Source of the DNA: Aralia elata
Lineage: Eukaryota; Streptophyta; Magnoliopsida; Apiales; Araliaceae
Direction of reading: 5' to 3'
Length of the DNA: 64,000 nucleotides
Assembly (NCBI GenBank): GCA_034770075.1
Contig: CM068385.1
Location: 71,802,479 to 71,866,478, forward strand
Under the pieces are notes generated by a model, which did no database searches, was not told the DNA's origin, and was given only the letters and a program-made list of their open reading frames with translations. A program made the translations under genes and the position numbers. Below are positions 23,639 to 36,547 of this stretch, piece after piece. Position 1 is the first letter of the stretch. Each line of letters starts with the position of its first letter.

Positions 23639-25752
23639 TGTAATATTTCGAACCCTAATAAGATTTGTATATGTAAATTATGTGTTTATAAAATGAAATT
23701 CTTGTTCTGACTTGATATTAGGTGATTGTGTATTTTATTAAACAATTAGGTCAAATAAAAAAAAAATTCGCCAAACAGCTGTGTCGTGCTTAATCGGACA
23801 AAATAATTTGTCGTGCTTCTGGCGAATTCACCGAGAAGCGTCTCGGCAAATTATTTTTGTAAGCTGCTGTGTCGTGCTTGGAAATGACGAAGTGCTTTGT
23901 CGTGCTTCGACATTAATATAATATTATATTAACTGATAAAATTCTAAAATAAGTTAAATAGGGTTTAAAATGTTACGCGGAAATAGAAACCCTAAATTGA
24001 AAACCCTAATTGGTAAAATTTATCCGAATTGTCTAATCGAAACCCTAATTATTGTATAAGAATTTTAATTGATATACTTAGATTCTAAATAATGAATCAT
24101 AATATTAATTATGAATTACTGAGGTTAAATTAAACTCTAAATGAAAGATTAAATCCCTAATTATAGGATTGAAAACCCTAAACCCTAATTCGGAACCCTA
24201 AAACCCTAATTTGGTTTAATAACCCTAAATTATGAGATGATAAACTTTAATTATGATATATTAACTTAATTAAAGTATTACTAACCATGATTAAACATCC
24301 TAATCATGATTAATAAAAATCTAGATTTAATTAGTAAGTAAATAAGTGAAAAATAAAATCCTAGCCAATGAAAATTAAGCTAGGAGTGTGCAAGCTTGTG
24401 CTTGACACACTCCAGCACAAGCATGACAATCTAGGATCAGATTTGAGCAGCACAAGTTAAGGGGTTAGATATTTGTGGAGGCAAGAATGTGAGAAATGAC
24501 CTAAAAACCCTAATTTGGAAGTTGTTATAAATAGAACATCAAGCTGGTCATTTAACCTACGAATTTATAAACCCTAAACACCTATATTACCAGCCATAAC
24601 AAGCCTCTGCAATCACAAGATCAGTAGCCAAGATCAGAAATCAAATTTTGAAGAAAAAGGTGCATAAACCTTAATTTGTTGCTAGATCTTTAAGTTTGAA
24701 TTTGATGTTATGTTTTAGTGTTTAGGAATACTTATTAATATGTAATTAAGTGATCTGGGCGGTTAAAACACGTTTACATAACATCTAGATATGAAAATCA
24801 AGCCAAAATAGCAAACTGTTCTTGGCAGTCAAGAACAGTCTGACAAGCTGTTTTGTCAGAGCTTTTGATCGGCTTAAAATATTTGTTTGATGTGTTTTAA
24901 AGCATGAATCAGTAGTATGCCATGTTAGCTTTAATATCCAATTAATAGAACTCCAAAATTATTTGACAGTAGGAAGATATAAGTGGTCAAAATCCTTTGA
25001 CCGTTCTGATTTTGCAAGTTTCTGGGTAACCCAAAAACCTTTGAAGAACTCTGACAAGATTTGTCAGAAATTCATGCTGCCCAGAATTGATCTAGATGAC
25101 ATGTTTTGTGTAAATTATTTGTTTAAGGTTGTAGTATGCTATGTAAATTTTAATCTTGAACCATAAAAACACATAAACAAACAATCAATCAAACGGAATT
25201 AGCAGTCAAACTGCGTTGACCGTTATGACTGGATGAGTTTCTGGGTTACCCAGAAACTCAAGAACAGTCATGAACGGGGTAGTTTGACCATGCTTTTTAG
25301 ATCATGATATGATATAGTTTGAGCTGGAAATTGATATGTCGTTGTACATTGCCATGTTGACTATAACAACAAACAAAAATCAAACACAAACATCAAACCA
25401 GTTGGAATTAATTTGAGGTCAAAAGTCACTGTTGGACGTTGACCAGGTGTTCTTCATAAAGAACACCTTTAGCGACGAAATACATAGCCAAACCCAGAAC
25501 ACTATGCACATATGCAGACCGTCGCTAAAGCCCTTTAGCGACGGATGTTTAATAAAAATTAAATAAAAATTAATTAAATAAATTATAAAATAAATAAATA
25601 AATATTAAATAATTATTAATAATTAATAAATAAATTCGAAAATTCATTTTTTAATTATAAAAAAATTATTTTTAATATTTTTATATATTCTGATATATTA
25701 TTTAATTTAATTAAATATTAAATAATAATTATAATAACTCATTTAATAATTG
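23639..25752 (+). repeat. LTR-like fragment E
   Basis: It starts TGTAATATTTCG, as plant Ty3 LTRs often do. It contains a TATAAATAG box at 24526-24534, followed by a leader-like stretch, but no primer site or CA end can be assigned. It stops where H gag resumes (about 25752). No target duplication is visible. It carries two hairpins at 25445-25543 and an AT-rich tail (25545-25745). No coding sequence is recognised. Confidence 0.5.
25445..25543. repeat. Hairpin cluster in fragment E
   Basis: AGGTGTTCTT-CATA-AAGAACACCT (25445-25468) is a perfect 10-bp inverted repeat. CTTTAGCGACG at 25467-25477 is inverted at 25520-25530 and repeated directly at 25533-25543. Confidence 0.85.
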
Positions 25753-26619
25753 TTCCACATGTTTGCTTCTTCTGTTGAACACTCCTTTGCTAATTTTCTA
25801 GGTCACCGCTGCTCCATTTGCGCTTCTTATTGTTGCTGCCACCACTGCTGGTACTCTGATTCCCACCTTCAGTCCTCTTTTTATTCTTCTCTCGATTGTA
25901 CTTGGATACTGCCTCACTACCACCTTCTACAATGATAGCTTTTTCCAATAAAGTCGCAAAGGAATCGATTTGTAACACCGCCACTTTGCTGAAAATCCAG
26001 GGTTTCAACCCGTTCTCAAATCTTCGCGCCTTTCTTTCTTCGGTATCCACCTGATGTGGTGCAAATCTTGAGAAGTCATTAAATTTGGTTGCATACTCGG
26101 AGACTGACATATTTTCTTGTTTTAACTCTAAAAACTTAACTTCCATTCTTCCCTGCATACTCCTTGGAAAGTAGTTTTCGAGAAACAATTCTTTAAATCG
26201 TTCCCAGGTTATCACACCTTCTCCGACTCTACTCTGATTTGCTTCCCACTAGAAATTAGCTTCGCCCTTCATCAAATAGGTAGCAAAAGCTATCTTTTGC
26301 TCGTCTACGACTCTAGCAATAACAAAACCTTCTCCATCTCCTTTATCCACGTTTGCGCTTCAATAGGATCTGTTGTCCCCTTAAACTCTGGCGGGCCTAC
26401 TGCCTTAAAGTCCTTGAAGTTAGCCAAGTAGCCCTCAGAAGGGTTTGGGTTTACTGGTGGTGCGGGGTTTCTACCTTGCAGTGCTTGGGTTAATAGGTCA
26501 ATGAACTATTGCATCGGATTTTTTGGACCCGCAGAATTATTTACAGATTCCTCTTGGGTTGACGGTGAGGTTCTTGGTATTCCTCTTCCTCTTCCTCTTC
26601 CTCTCCATACTGGCGGCAT
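25752..26619 (-). pseudogene. gag of Ty3 element H (broken)
   Basis: The minus-strand start ATG at 26619 follows AACTAGAAA, an acceptor-like context. It opens with an Arg-Gly-rich stretch (RGRGRGRG), then FKAVGPPEFKGTTDP and, after frameshifts and stops, ITWERFKELFLENYFPRSMQ, MSVSEYATKFNDFSRFAP and a Ser/Lys-rich linker. This is the standard Ty3 gag capsid fold, closely resembling F gag at 39534. The frame breaks off at QKKQTCG, where a zinc knuckle should begin, at the junction with fragment E. Protease and pol are absent here. Confidence 0.85.
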
Positions 26620-26639
26620 TTTCTAGTTAAAAAACAATT

Positions 26640-27106
26640 ATATCATTTATGCATCATTTTCATGTTTTATGCCACAATTCAATAGTGGTTTCATAAAAAT
26701 TTAATCATATGCGTAAATCTTAATTATTATATTAATCCTGACTTATGGCTTTGTAATATAGCGTGTTATTATACTCAATATAGTCTACTAAATTCTTGAA
26801 TCAACTTGCTAAACTTAATATATTACCCATATATAATTTACTATCTTTAATACGTTTATCAAAATATCGCATTTATACTCATATACCAAATTCTTTACAT
26901 AACTGGCATATTGCTATAAATGCCATCCATCCCTATTTAACAACAAAATGTGGGATTGTCAAAAGCTAAAACTCCCCTAATCTCATAAGTGGGGATACAG
27001 TATATTTACATACTACCTCACACCATCTGAGGTTTACATAATACATCATATAACCTTAATAATCAAAAGGGGTGCTACTGCATCTATATACACATAGGAC
27101 CACCAA
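26640..27106 (-). other. Spacer between the two ORFs of element H
   Basis: AT-rich sequence between the coiled-coil ORF and gag. It could be an intron or untranslated spacer. No motif seen. Confidence 0.5.
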
Positions 27107-27697
27107 CTACCATTGCACATCAGGAGATGGTGCATCCGTATGCTCCTGCTCTGGTGGAAGAAATCCGTCAATAAATCGACGTCGAACTGATCGGCTCAAC
27201 TCACCTACCTCCATAGAACCCCTCCTAAATCCTGACCTCTGACTCATATAGGCAGTATCTAAAGCTCGCCCTAATGAGTCAATCCTAACCTCCTTAGCCT
27301 GCAGCTCCTCCCCGAGCTGATCCACTAGCTTGGCTGCCCTTTCCCATGCGTCCGAGATTCTAATCTTTTCAGCTATCTCTACATCGAACTCAAACTTCAT
27401 CACCTGATTCTCCAATGTCCTCTGACTCAACTGAAACTCTAGCAACTCTACTTTGGCTTTCTGCTCCGCCAACTCTGACAATGCCTGACTGGCAGCATCC
27501 TTGTATTGCTGCTCTGTATGCTGATGTGTGTGGTTCTGCTCCTCTAAGTGAGCCACCCTCTCTTCTAACTCATGGTTCCTAAACATCAAGTCTGCTATCA
27601 TGATATCTTGTGAGGTATCTGTCATCACCTCATGCTCCTCAACATGATCCCTCAGCTCCTGCTCCACAGTATGACTATCCTACTTTTCTTCAGACAT
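27107..27697 (-). pseudogene. Coiled-coil leader ORF of element H
   Basis: The ATG at 27697 follows TTTGCTTATAGG, an acceptor-like context also found in element G. A TAG stops the frame after five codons (27680-27682); the remaining 186 codons are open. Heptad-rich segments LEERVAHLEEQNHTHQ and LSELAEQKAKVELLEFQLSQ make an extended coiled coil of roughly residues 30-125, followed by a basic tail (RRGSMEVGELSRSVRRRF). It lacks capsid and zinc-knuckle motifs. The counterpart in G (8368-8962) shares the middle and the EIA(E/D)KIR stretch. An extra ORF upstream of gag is known in several Ty3 lineages; the function of this one is not recognised. Confidence 0.7.
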
Positions 27698-27840
27698 CCT
27701 ATAAGCAAACAAGGACAACATCAGTATCACAATAAAATACATCCATTGACAAAATGAAATGATATTTTATCATGTACAATCTATACTAGATGAATTTCCA
27801 TAATTCATCTTAATGCTTTCTATAGTTCTTTGATTAATTG
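27698..27840 (-). other. Leader of element H
   Basis: On the minus strand it matches the leader of G at about 8260-8367 (GTACATGATAAAATATCATT and the acceptor before the ATG). The match stops near 27840, where fragment I begins. Confidence 0.65.
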
Positions 27841-28027
27841 TTATCTTTATCAATGCAAAACAACAAAAACAATTGTCATTTGTTTAAATAAGATTGAGAT
27901 GATAAAAGGTTAGTACATGGAAAAGATTAGTAATAATTCGTCGTGGGATCGATACTCTACTTACACTTTATTACTTGTTGACCGCATATACTTGCGCGTA
28001 AATTGTCGTTATATAAATCGGACAACA
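27841..28027 (+). repeat. LTR tail of Athila-like fragment I
   Basis: It ends TCGGACAACA before AGTTTT and a tRNA-Asp primer site, exactly as element A ends at 615. The left limit is approximate. Confidence 0.65.
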
Positions 28028-28033
28028 AGTTTT

Positions 28034-28051
28034 TGGCGCCGTTGCCGGGGA
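28034..28051 (+). other. Primer binding site, tRNA-Asp type (fragment I)
   Basis: TGGCGCCGTTGCCGGGGA, identical to the site of element A. Confidence 0.9.
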
Positions 28052-28186
28052 TTTATTTTTCTAGTGTTTTTCCAATATTAATTATAATCAAATTTATCTT
28101 AATTTAAACTTATATATAAACTTGTTTTTAGTTTATTTTATCATTTATTTTTCTGTGTTAATGCTTTCTTCTTTGCGAGGTACACC

Positions 28187-28595
28187 ATGGATAACTATAA
28201 TGATTAATGGCCCTACACAATGACTCAACCAAGTGCGGCAGGGAGGTATGGACTCAAGGAGGTATCACCATATATGAAAGCAATTTTGAGGAGCGTTGAG
28301 GCTTTAGAAGCACAGAATATTCAAAATATGGCTGTGATTTTTGATTATTATGCTGGAAACCATTCGAGTCATGTTTGCCCCATCAATTTCGAGGCGACAC
28401 TGTATGGTGGAGTGGGGTATCATCTGGAGTTTTCTTGGAGCGAAAACATTCAAGTTTAAACTCTTGCTCCAAGCCCATCATACACTCTTGAATCTCAGAA
28501 TCAAGCACCTACTCAAGAAGAAGGAATGTCAAAATTTGAGGAACTTGTGTATAAGTTCATGGCTTCGAATGATGAGACTATGAAAAGTCAGGAGA
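28187..28595 (+). pseudogene. gag N-terminal remnant of fragment I
   Basis: Starts MDNYND, then a TAA at codon 7, and stays in frame through FDYYAGNHSSHVCPINFEA, a damaged copy of the zinc-knuckle-like motif in element A (first Cys lost). A second TAA lies at 28457-28459; the frame then continues EEGMSKFEELVYKFMASNDE. It is cut at 28595 by the minus-strand LTR remnant. Confidence 0.75.
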
Positions 28596-28980
28596 TGTGA
28601 CCCCCCCAAATCCGGGTTCTCTAACCTCGAATTCGGTGCTCACGATCCAACACCATCATATACATTCTATAATCTATTGCGGAATAATAATATACATTAT
28701 TTGTTAAATAAAGTCTGTAACACAGTCCCAAGGTCTTCTTAACCTTAACTTAATACATACCTTTAATATTACAAAAGGTTTACATAAATAACTACATCAA
28801 ATTTAAAACTAATTAAGAGTTTATAATAAATTACTCTGGTACTTTTCTTTTCCTTTATCTTTCTTCGTCGAACCTTCGGGTTTAGCTGAAATAAACGTCA
28901 TGATATAGCAAGGGTAAGCAACTAATTTGCTTAGCAAGTTTAAATACAAAGGATATATATCATGATTGGAAGGAATTTAT
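28596..28980 (-). repeat. 3' end of an H/G-type LTR
   Basis: The + strand begins TGTGACCCCCCC. In reverse it matches the last part of the G LTR (AACTTGCT-AGCAAA and GAGCACC-AATTCGAGGT). Only about 380 bases remain. The right limit against the RNase H remnant lies between about 28965 and 29020. Confidence 0.7.
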
Positions 28981-29009
28981 CAGTTAATGTTAAACAATGA
29001 GATTCATAG

Positions 29010-29322
29010 TCATAGTCATTGATTAGTTCTATCCATCTCTTTTGTCTCATGTTTAACTCCTTTTGTGTAAAGATATATTTCAGACTTTTGTGGTCTGTAT
29101 ATATCTCACACTTTTCTCCATAGAGATAATGTCTCCATATTTTAAGAGCAAAACTACCGCTGCCAATTCTAAGTCATGGGTAGGGTATCCCTTCTCATAG
29201 TCTTTCAGCTGTCGTGACGTGTACGCAATGACTTTACCATGCTGCATCAGTACATAACCTAGTCCCTTGTGTGACGCATCACTGTACACTGCAAAACCCC
29301 TGGTACTATCTGGTAAGGATAA
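29010..29322 (-). pseudogene. RNase H remnant of an H-type Ty3 element
   Basis: Minus-strand motifs GFAVYSDASHKGLGYVLMQ, KVIAYTSRQLKDYEKGYPTH and DLELAAVV are the Ty3 chromovirus RNase H. A frameshift near 29090 leads into IYTDHKSLKYIFTQKELNMR and RWIELINDYDYE. The domain is then joined directly to the LTR end. The connection, integrase and chromodomain are all deleted. Copia-2 cuts the upstream side at 29322. Confidence 0.85.
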
Positions 29323-29647
29323 TGTTAGGTTTGTATATAACGCAAGCATGCAATCAAATTACATAATTAGGGCGGAAGCGCGATAAAACGGATTTTAAAA
29401 TTTTAATACAAACCATCACCATGATCAATCTATGTGCTCAATTAACGATATAAACGAAAGGGAAAGAGAATAAGAATTATACCCTCGTAGAACAAAGCTT
29501 CCTCGGGTACAAGTTCAACTCTTAGTCCTTCGTGTTCTCCTCAAATTCCACCGATTAATTTCCTTTGCTTGATCAACGTTAGCCACCCAAGTGTTTGGCC
29601 TCTAGAGGTGATCCACCAAGGAAAAATAGGTATTCAAGAAGTTGGGT
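29323..29647 (-). repeat. Copia-2 3' LTR, first piece
   Basis: Starts TGTTAGGTTTG and matches 8963 onward. Element C splits it at 29647; it resumes at 52103. Confidence 0.9.
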
Positions 29648-29727
29648 TGTAATATCCTAGATATTTTAAATTTTTAAAATAAAAATTTAATAAATAAAAT
29701 TCTTATTAAGAGATAAAGTAGATTTGG

Positions 29728-29767
<40 letters not shown>

Positions 29768-30806
29768 CATATAATGTGAAGTATGTGATTTTGAGTAATG
29801 GACTAAATGTGTGTATATATAGATGTGAAATATATTACATATATTGGAAAAAAATAGATTTAATATTTAATTAAATCATTAAAAAAAATGGATGGAATTT
29901 AATTAATTTATATTAATTAATTGAGATTAGGTGAAAAATTATATTATGAAATAATATAATTTGAATATTTAGTCTTGAACGGTAATAGATTTATTATGAA
30001 TTTCATAAATGAGTTTATTAATTCACTTACATAAAAGAGTGAATTAATGTATGTACTTTATTTTATTAAAATGAGGTAATAAAATTAAACTCCTTGTTTT
30101 AATATATTACAAACAAATGTAATATATTTATGAAATGATTTAATATATTATATATGAATGTAATATATTTGTGTAATGGCTTAATATATATATTTTTCCC
30201 AACAAATATAAATTCAAATATGTAATGAGTTAATTAATTCACTAATTGAAAAGTCATGGATTAATATATTGATTAATTGAATAAAGAAAGTTATTTTCTT
30301 TTATTCAAGTTATTGATGAGAATTATGAATAATGATATAATATTATATATCATATGGAGGTGAATTACAAGTATGGGGTAAAGGACCAATATTTATTAAA
30401 TAAATATTGGAGGTCAAATTAGCAAATTAAATTTATATTTAATTTACGGCTAAATATATTGATTTAATAAATGATTACATAAATTGTTTGAAACAATTTA
30501 TGGATGGAAGGAAATGGTTAAAATTTAATTATACAATAATGATTGTATAAATTAAATGAGTTAATTAAAATAACTAATGGAATGAATATTAATTATTTAA
30601 ATAGTTATTTCGTTGCATAAAAAGTGTTAAATCAAATTATGGAGTTAACCCATAATTAGTGAAATGAATTTATACATAGTTATAAATGTATAGATTAATA
30701 GAATATGTTATTATAAACAATACATATATTGAAACAAATAAAATTATTCATATTAGTAATTTTATGAATTAATGAGTATAATTATATTTTCATGTGGTAG
30801 TATGTA

Positions 30807-30857
<51 letters not shown>

Positions 30858-33800
30858 GATGTATATGTATATGGGTAGTGGTATATAAGTGTGCATATAT
30901 ATACAAGTAACAAATGAAAGAGTGGTAGGAATTAATACATCATTTCGGCAGCCTTGTGGGAAGAAATGATAAGTGTTTTCACAAGCCAAGAGATATAACC
31001 CAAGTGTAGATTAAAGTGGGGACCACAAGTATCTTACTAATATATTTATATTTATACATAAACTTTTTCAGTAGCCTTATGTGACTTAATAAGAAGTGAA
31101 TTCATAAACTATTGTTGGTTTTCATTGTGCAAGTGGGTAAGCCAATTCGGCAGTCCCAATGTGAAAAATGAAGAAGTGACTACTTAAGCCAATGAGATGG
31201 AAGTTACATATACATATATATATATATATATATGCTAAGGCTATATGTATTTATTAATTACAAGAGAAATAAAGAAAATTTTGTAGCCTAATGTTATAAA
31301 TTAGGTATTGGAATTAAATAACCTAAAGGGTTATTTTTATTTAGTGGTCTTAGTATTTTAATTATATACTAGTGACCAAATTTAAGAGATTTATTTTATT
31401 ATATCAATGTATTAAATTTTTGTGTGAATATGTGTTATGTGAATTAAATAAGTTAATTAATTTATTTAATTTAAGTGACTAAGAAATAAAAAGGAAAGCC
31501 AAGAAATAGGTATATTATCATATTTGTCAATGATAATAAATATGTAGGAAAGATATGTGAATAAATAAATGTATATCTAATAAATATGTATATATGTTTA
31601 TTTATTAAGAAAAGAAAAACTTATAATTTAATATTATATATAGTGTAGACTAAATAACCTAAGGGTTATAGAAATGAAGGTATACTAGTATGCAATTAAA
31701 TACTAGTACACTAACCCTAGAGATTTAATTAATATATCTCAATGAATTAATTTCATAACTTGATTAAAGAAAGTCTAATTGGGTTATGAAAACAAAGTAG
31801 GATTATTGATGTAATGAAAATATATTATAGTCCAATTAATAAATTATTAGTGGACTAGTTCAATTGATTTAATTATCAAGCCCACTTAATTAAATTATAG
31901 TGGACTTGAATTATTAATATGTAAATTGAAGAAATTTACATTTGAGATTTAAGTAATCATTATTTTGGGAGCCCAATAATTTATTAAACTAGTGGCCCAA
32001 TAGTGGTAGTAATTAAAATTTAATTTCAAGTGGCTCAAACTATTAAGTTCCAAGCCCAAATGAAATTAATTAAAGGCCCAATCTTCAACCCAAGTAAGGA
32101 GGGACCTTCTAGTCATTTGATAAGCTAATAAAGTAATAAAAATAAATCAAAATTTGGCTAAATGAGGGAGTATGGATCGGATGGCAAGGGGGGAGTAATT
32201 GGGCATGTGAAGTAATGATTACTTCTCTTATATCCTTATCTCTTAAAGCTAGGTGTCATCTTTTGGTTGGACCATTTGTCGGGTGAAATCTCAAACATGA
32301 TAAGATAAGGATAAGGATAGGTAAGAGAGAGAAAGAGTGTTATGAAGATAAGATAGATATACAATGTATATCTATCATAAAAGGAAAGTAAACAAATAAA
32401 ACCCAATTTCATTTTCTCTCTCATCACTCATTCTTTCATTTAGCTAACCAAAAAGGGAAAAGAAATAGAGAGAGAGAGAAAGGGGCCATGGCAGCCATAA
32501 GGAGGAGAGGAGAGAGAAAATTCCATGGAAATGGAAGAGGAAGAGGAAGAAGAAGGATGAAATTAAAGCAAAGGTATAAGAAATTTTACATTAAACTAGT
32601 TTATTTCCTTTTTATTTAGTCTATTTGGATGGGGTGAAGAACTAAGGTTTCAAAACTTGAAAACCTTAGATCTACATGTTATTAAGTGTGTTATGTGTAG
32701 ATATATCATTTTTGATTGTCAAAAGTTAGATTGAAAGTAAGAAAATGGAAACTATGTTTTGAAAAGTTAGAAAACCCTAACTTTCTTATACTTTGTATGT
32801 TTATAACTTGAGATCTATAAACTCTTTTTGCGATCCGTCAAAGAGAGGTACTAGATATATAAGTTAACTACTAAACCCAAGTGGTAGAACTCAAAAATAA
32901 TGAGTACAAAATCCGTAGGATCTGTGTTAGTCAAAACTGTCCAGATTTTTCAAGAAAAGGAAATCAAAGTTGCTGACCACCTGATTTAAGGGGCTGTTTC
33001 GTCAACTTTTTGTACTCTAAAAATTTCAGGAAAATTTGGTGTGATAATATGGGAAGTATGTGTGTCCTGTAAAAATATGAGAATTTTTGACCATGTAGGA
33101 TGAAAGTTATGGATTTTATTGTGAGAGACTATTTTTAAAAGTACACCCGAATAACTCTCTGTGATTAACTCTAAACATTATAAAATTTTTACTGAAAGTA
33201 TATATATATAACAGGAACATACCCTGAAAGTTTCAGAATTTTTGAGCAAAGTTTCGAATTATGATAAATGTAACGAGATTTGGCTGTTTTGGACTATTGA
33301 AAAATAGTAAATAATTTTCAAAAATTCGAGGAATAATATATGTTGATAAGGGTGATATATTCTGTCAAATCCCAAAAAAGAAATATTTTTGGAACTGATT
33401 TGATATTTTTCATGAAAATGATCTAGTTATGGATAAATGAATTATATTAATTATGTGATGTTGAAAATTTGGAAAATAGGATTTTATGGCTTGAAAACCC
33501 TATATAGGGTATATGCAGATTTTGAAGGGTATTTTATTCAATGTTGATGAAATATTATGGGTGTGATATTTTTAAGGTGATTAAACAGATTAATTAGTAA
33601 AGTGTAAACAATTAGAATAAATTGTATATTGGTTTAATAAATGACTAAAATATTATAAAGATATTAATAATATTAGATTATGATATTATTAAGTGATTAA
33701 TAACATTTAGAATAAAGTGTTATTAAATCATTGGTTGAAATATGTTAATTACTCATTAATGATAATTAGTATGTGATCGAATATTATTATGTATCAATAA

Positions 33801-35065
33801 TATTAAGTGAGCGTTTAAACAAGGCGTTAAGATTTGAGTTAGACATTCGATAGGCTATATTGGATAGTTTGATGAATTGGAAATTCAATATGTTATAAAG
33901 GGTTATATAATTAACCTTAATCAATTATAGGGAATGAGAGACTCTCAATATAGAGTCATGACAAGCTTTAAACACCTAACCGACTGTTAAGTACCGACTA
34001 AAATAGAATGTAATGAGACGTGAAAGGAAGTGTAACACGAATAAGTTGAATGGACAATATTAAGTCCTAGAAAGCTTTACACACTTAAAGAATTATTAAG
34101 TGTCGATTAAAAAGAATGGTTAAAAGAAGTATAGAGTATAATTAGCATAAGCAATAGTTAAGGATTGTTACGTGGCTAATTGTTGTGTCCTTGTACACCT
34201 AAATTGTGTAGGATACTGGAAGGATGAGCTACCATAGCTTTGCGTGGAGTGCTTTAAGGCAAGTTTTTTTCAGTAACTTGCTCCTATGTGTTAATATGTA
34301 TAGATTTATGCATAAGACAATGAATGAGAACTGTTGTTCTGTGTAATCAAGTTGATGTTAATTGCTATGTGATGCGAATATGCTATGTGAAGCATGAAAT
34401 GTGGATGCATATTGAATTTCACATCATGAAAGTATGGAACATAAGTAGATGCATGACATGAGATTTATTATGTATGCATGAAATGCATGTATGTATGCTA
34501 TGTGAAGCATGAAAGGTGTAGACTGTTAGACTTGCTGAGCCGTAGTGCTCAACCTTGCAAACAATTTTGCAGATAAACATGGAATTAGCAGACGGCCATG
34601 GTATTGAAGATTTAAACACAGTGCGATTATAAGGCGCGTTATTTTAGTAAATGGCACAGGGCCAATGTCATTGATTGATATGTATAATAAGTGAGTTATC
34701 TGAGTTTTATATATATACTCCTTAAGTCAAGGTTGAATTTATGTATTCATTTAATTATGAGCTGTAGCTTTACAATGATCTTGTAAAGGTAAGAGATTTC
34801 AGGTTTCAAATTCGAGAACCGAATGAAGTTTTAAATAATTAAGTTCTAATATCTATATTGATATTTATTGTATGAACATGAAGATTAAAGATGAATCACA
34901 ATTTAGATTCAATATATGTAAGTTAAGGTTAAAGACCTTGGGATCTGTAGCAGAGTTTATTGTATAAACAATATATGTTTATATCTTCCGCAATAGTTGT
35001 AAATATGAGGTATCGTGACGTACCAGACCCGGGTTGAAGGTAAATCGGGATTCGGGGACGTTACA
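29648..35065 (+). repeat. 5' LTR of element C (5.42 kb)
   Basis: Runs TGTAATATCC to GACGTTACA. It is very AT-rich, with (TA)n runs at about 29731-29765, 30813-30850 and 31205-31232. A 43-codon Arg-rich frame sits at 32488-32619. No other coding sequence is credible. Confidence 0.93.
32488..32619 (+). CDS. Small Arg-rich ORF in the LTR of element C (43 aa)
   Basis: ATG to TAG, 43 codons, with a basic core (GNGRGRGRRRMKLKQRYKK) and a hydrophobic end. The copy in the other LTR (49516-49647) is also open, with I4V, R5S, G8E and I35L. It lies on a purine-rich stretch ending AAGCAAAGGTATAAG, which could also be a splice donor in the transcribed leader. It may be untranslated. No known family is recognised. 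Confidence 0.3.
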   Translation: MAAIRRRGERKFHGNGRGRGRRRMKLKQRYKKFYIKLVYFLFI

Positions 35066-36547
35066 GGTTGGTATCAAAGCTGATAGGTTATAAACCTTAG
35101 GTAGGAGTACCTTAGGCTATAATCGTAGAAATGATGATAAGGATGATGAGGAATAAACTCGGATAGAGTTTTAGTGCTAAGAGATGAATTTAGAAAATTC
35201 ATTATTAAGTAAAGAAGAAGATAATTCAAGAAGATTCAAAAAAAAAAGAATCTTGAAGAGGTATAAAAATAAGAATTCGGAGTTACCCGACTTTGATAAT
35301 AAAGATAACGAGTAATGATGAATAGACAAAGTCTATAAGACTAAAAGCATAAAGGAACTCATAATATAACATGATTAAAGGGAAAGATAAGAAGATTGCA
35401 AAACAAAACGATCATGAAATAGAAAAGAATCGTAATATAATACCATTATAAGAAAGATCACCACGTGATCTAATTAAGACATGGTATGATAGATGATCAA
35501 TCGAATGATTGAAAACTTTATAGCAGAATTGTTGTACGAAAAAGGTACTAGAGGATAGTACGAAGATAAAACTCAGAAGGAGTTATAAATGATGAGATAC
35601 GAATTAAAAGTTTGTGTTGAGCAAAGAGCAAGATAAGATTAGGATTATGTGGGTTTTAAATTAAGAACTCATGTTAGTGGCTGAGTTGTACGATTCTTTG
35701 TATGGGCAAGAAATTTGTGCTTGGTTTGAGAACCACTTAGCTTCCTATATCGATATAGTGGTTGAGTTAAACAATTTCTTGTATGGGCAAGAGATTTGTC
35801 CTTGGTCTAACAATCGCTTAGCTTCCTATATTGATTAGTGGTCGAGTTGACCAATTCCTTGTATGGGCAGGGGATTGTGTTTGGTTCGACAACCACTTAG
35901 CTTCCTATATTGATAATCATTGGAACCTAGTGTCGCGCTATTCGCTATATGTATGTTGAGAAGGTGATTCTTTTCTCATGTGTATAATGAATAGGTAGAT
36001 GATGTAAGATTAGGTGCGAGTTCTTAAAACTCACGCTTATGGTAAGTTTGTGACTCATAATCATATGGTATGTTTTTGAACCCCTAAGCGTATGGACAGT
36101 CCCTGATTAGTTCTTGGACTACGTATTGCTAGGACAAGTTCCTAAACTCGTATTATTGTGGCAAGTTCCTAAACTCATAACGTGTGGTAAGTTCGATGAA
36201 CAGTGTTTGTGGTATATCATTATAGACCATAAAAGAGGGTTATAAATTAAAGTGTGATTTAAGAGTTCTAAGTGATGGGCGAACATTTGTAGAATCAGAA
36301 GTGAATCGAGATTTTAAGTAAAGTTGAGATGATAAATTGAAGATGATTGAGGATTCTAGGTATTCCCAATCTTCTAGCTATGCTAGATCCTAAATCGTGC
36401 TTATAGTCGCACTTATACGCCTTTGAAAAGTCTTGTCATTTGTATGTCTACGCTACTTGGCTCAGCTAGACAAAAATTATTTTAACATCAAAATGTATTT
36501 TAAAATCGTCAACGCACCATTACAAAGCGTGGTGTTGAGATGATAAA
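35066..36547 (+). other. Internal region of element C, left part
   Basis: Contains the primer site TGGTATCAAAGC (35069-35080). No coding sequence is seen. Three tandem copies of about 81 bp occur near 35676-35925, marked by TTGTATGGGCA at about 35699, 35780 and 35860. Confidence 0.8.
35676..35925 (+). repeat. Three 81-bp tandem repeats
   Basis: TATGGGCA(A/G) at 35701, 35782 and 35862, each followed by a TTGG segment and CACTTAGCTTCCTATAT or a close variant. Confidence 0.85.

Noticed and set aside
23980..24240. Repeated AAACCCTAA considered as interstitial telomere sequence
   Set aside because: The copies are scattered and irregular (AAACCCTAAATTG, AACCCTAATT), not a tandem TTTAGGG array.
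30800..30850. (TA)n runs considered as origin or matrix-attachment signals
   Set aside because: Simple microsatellites inside the C LTR, of different length in the two copies; no further support.
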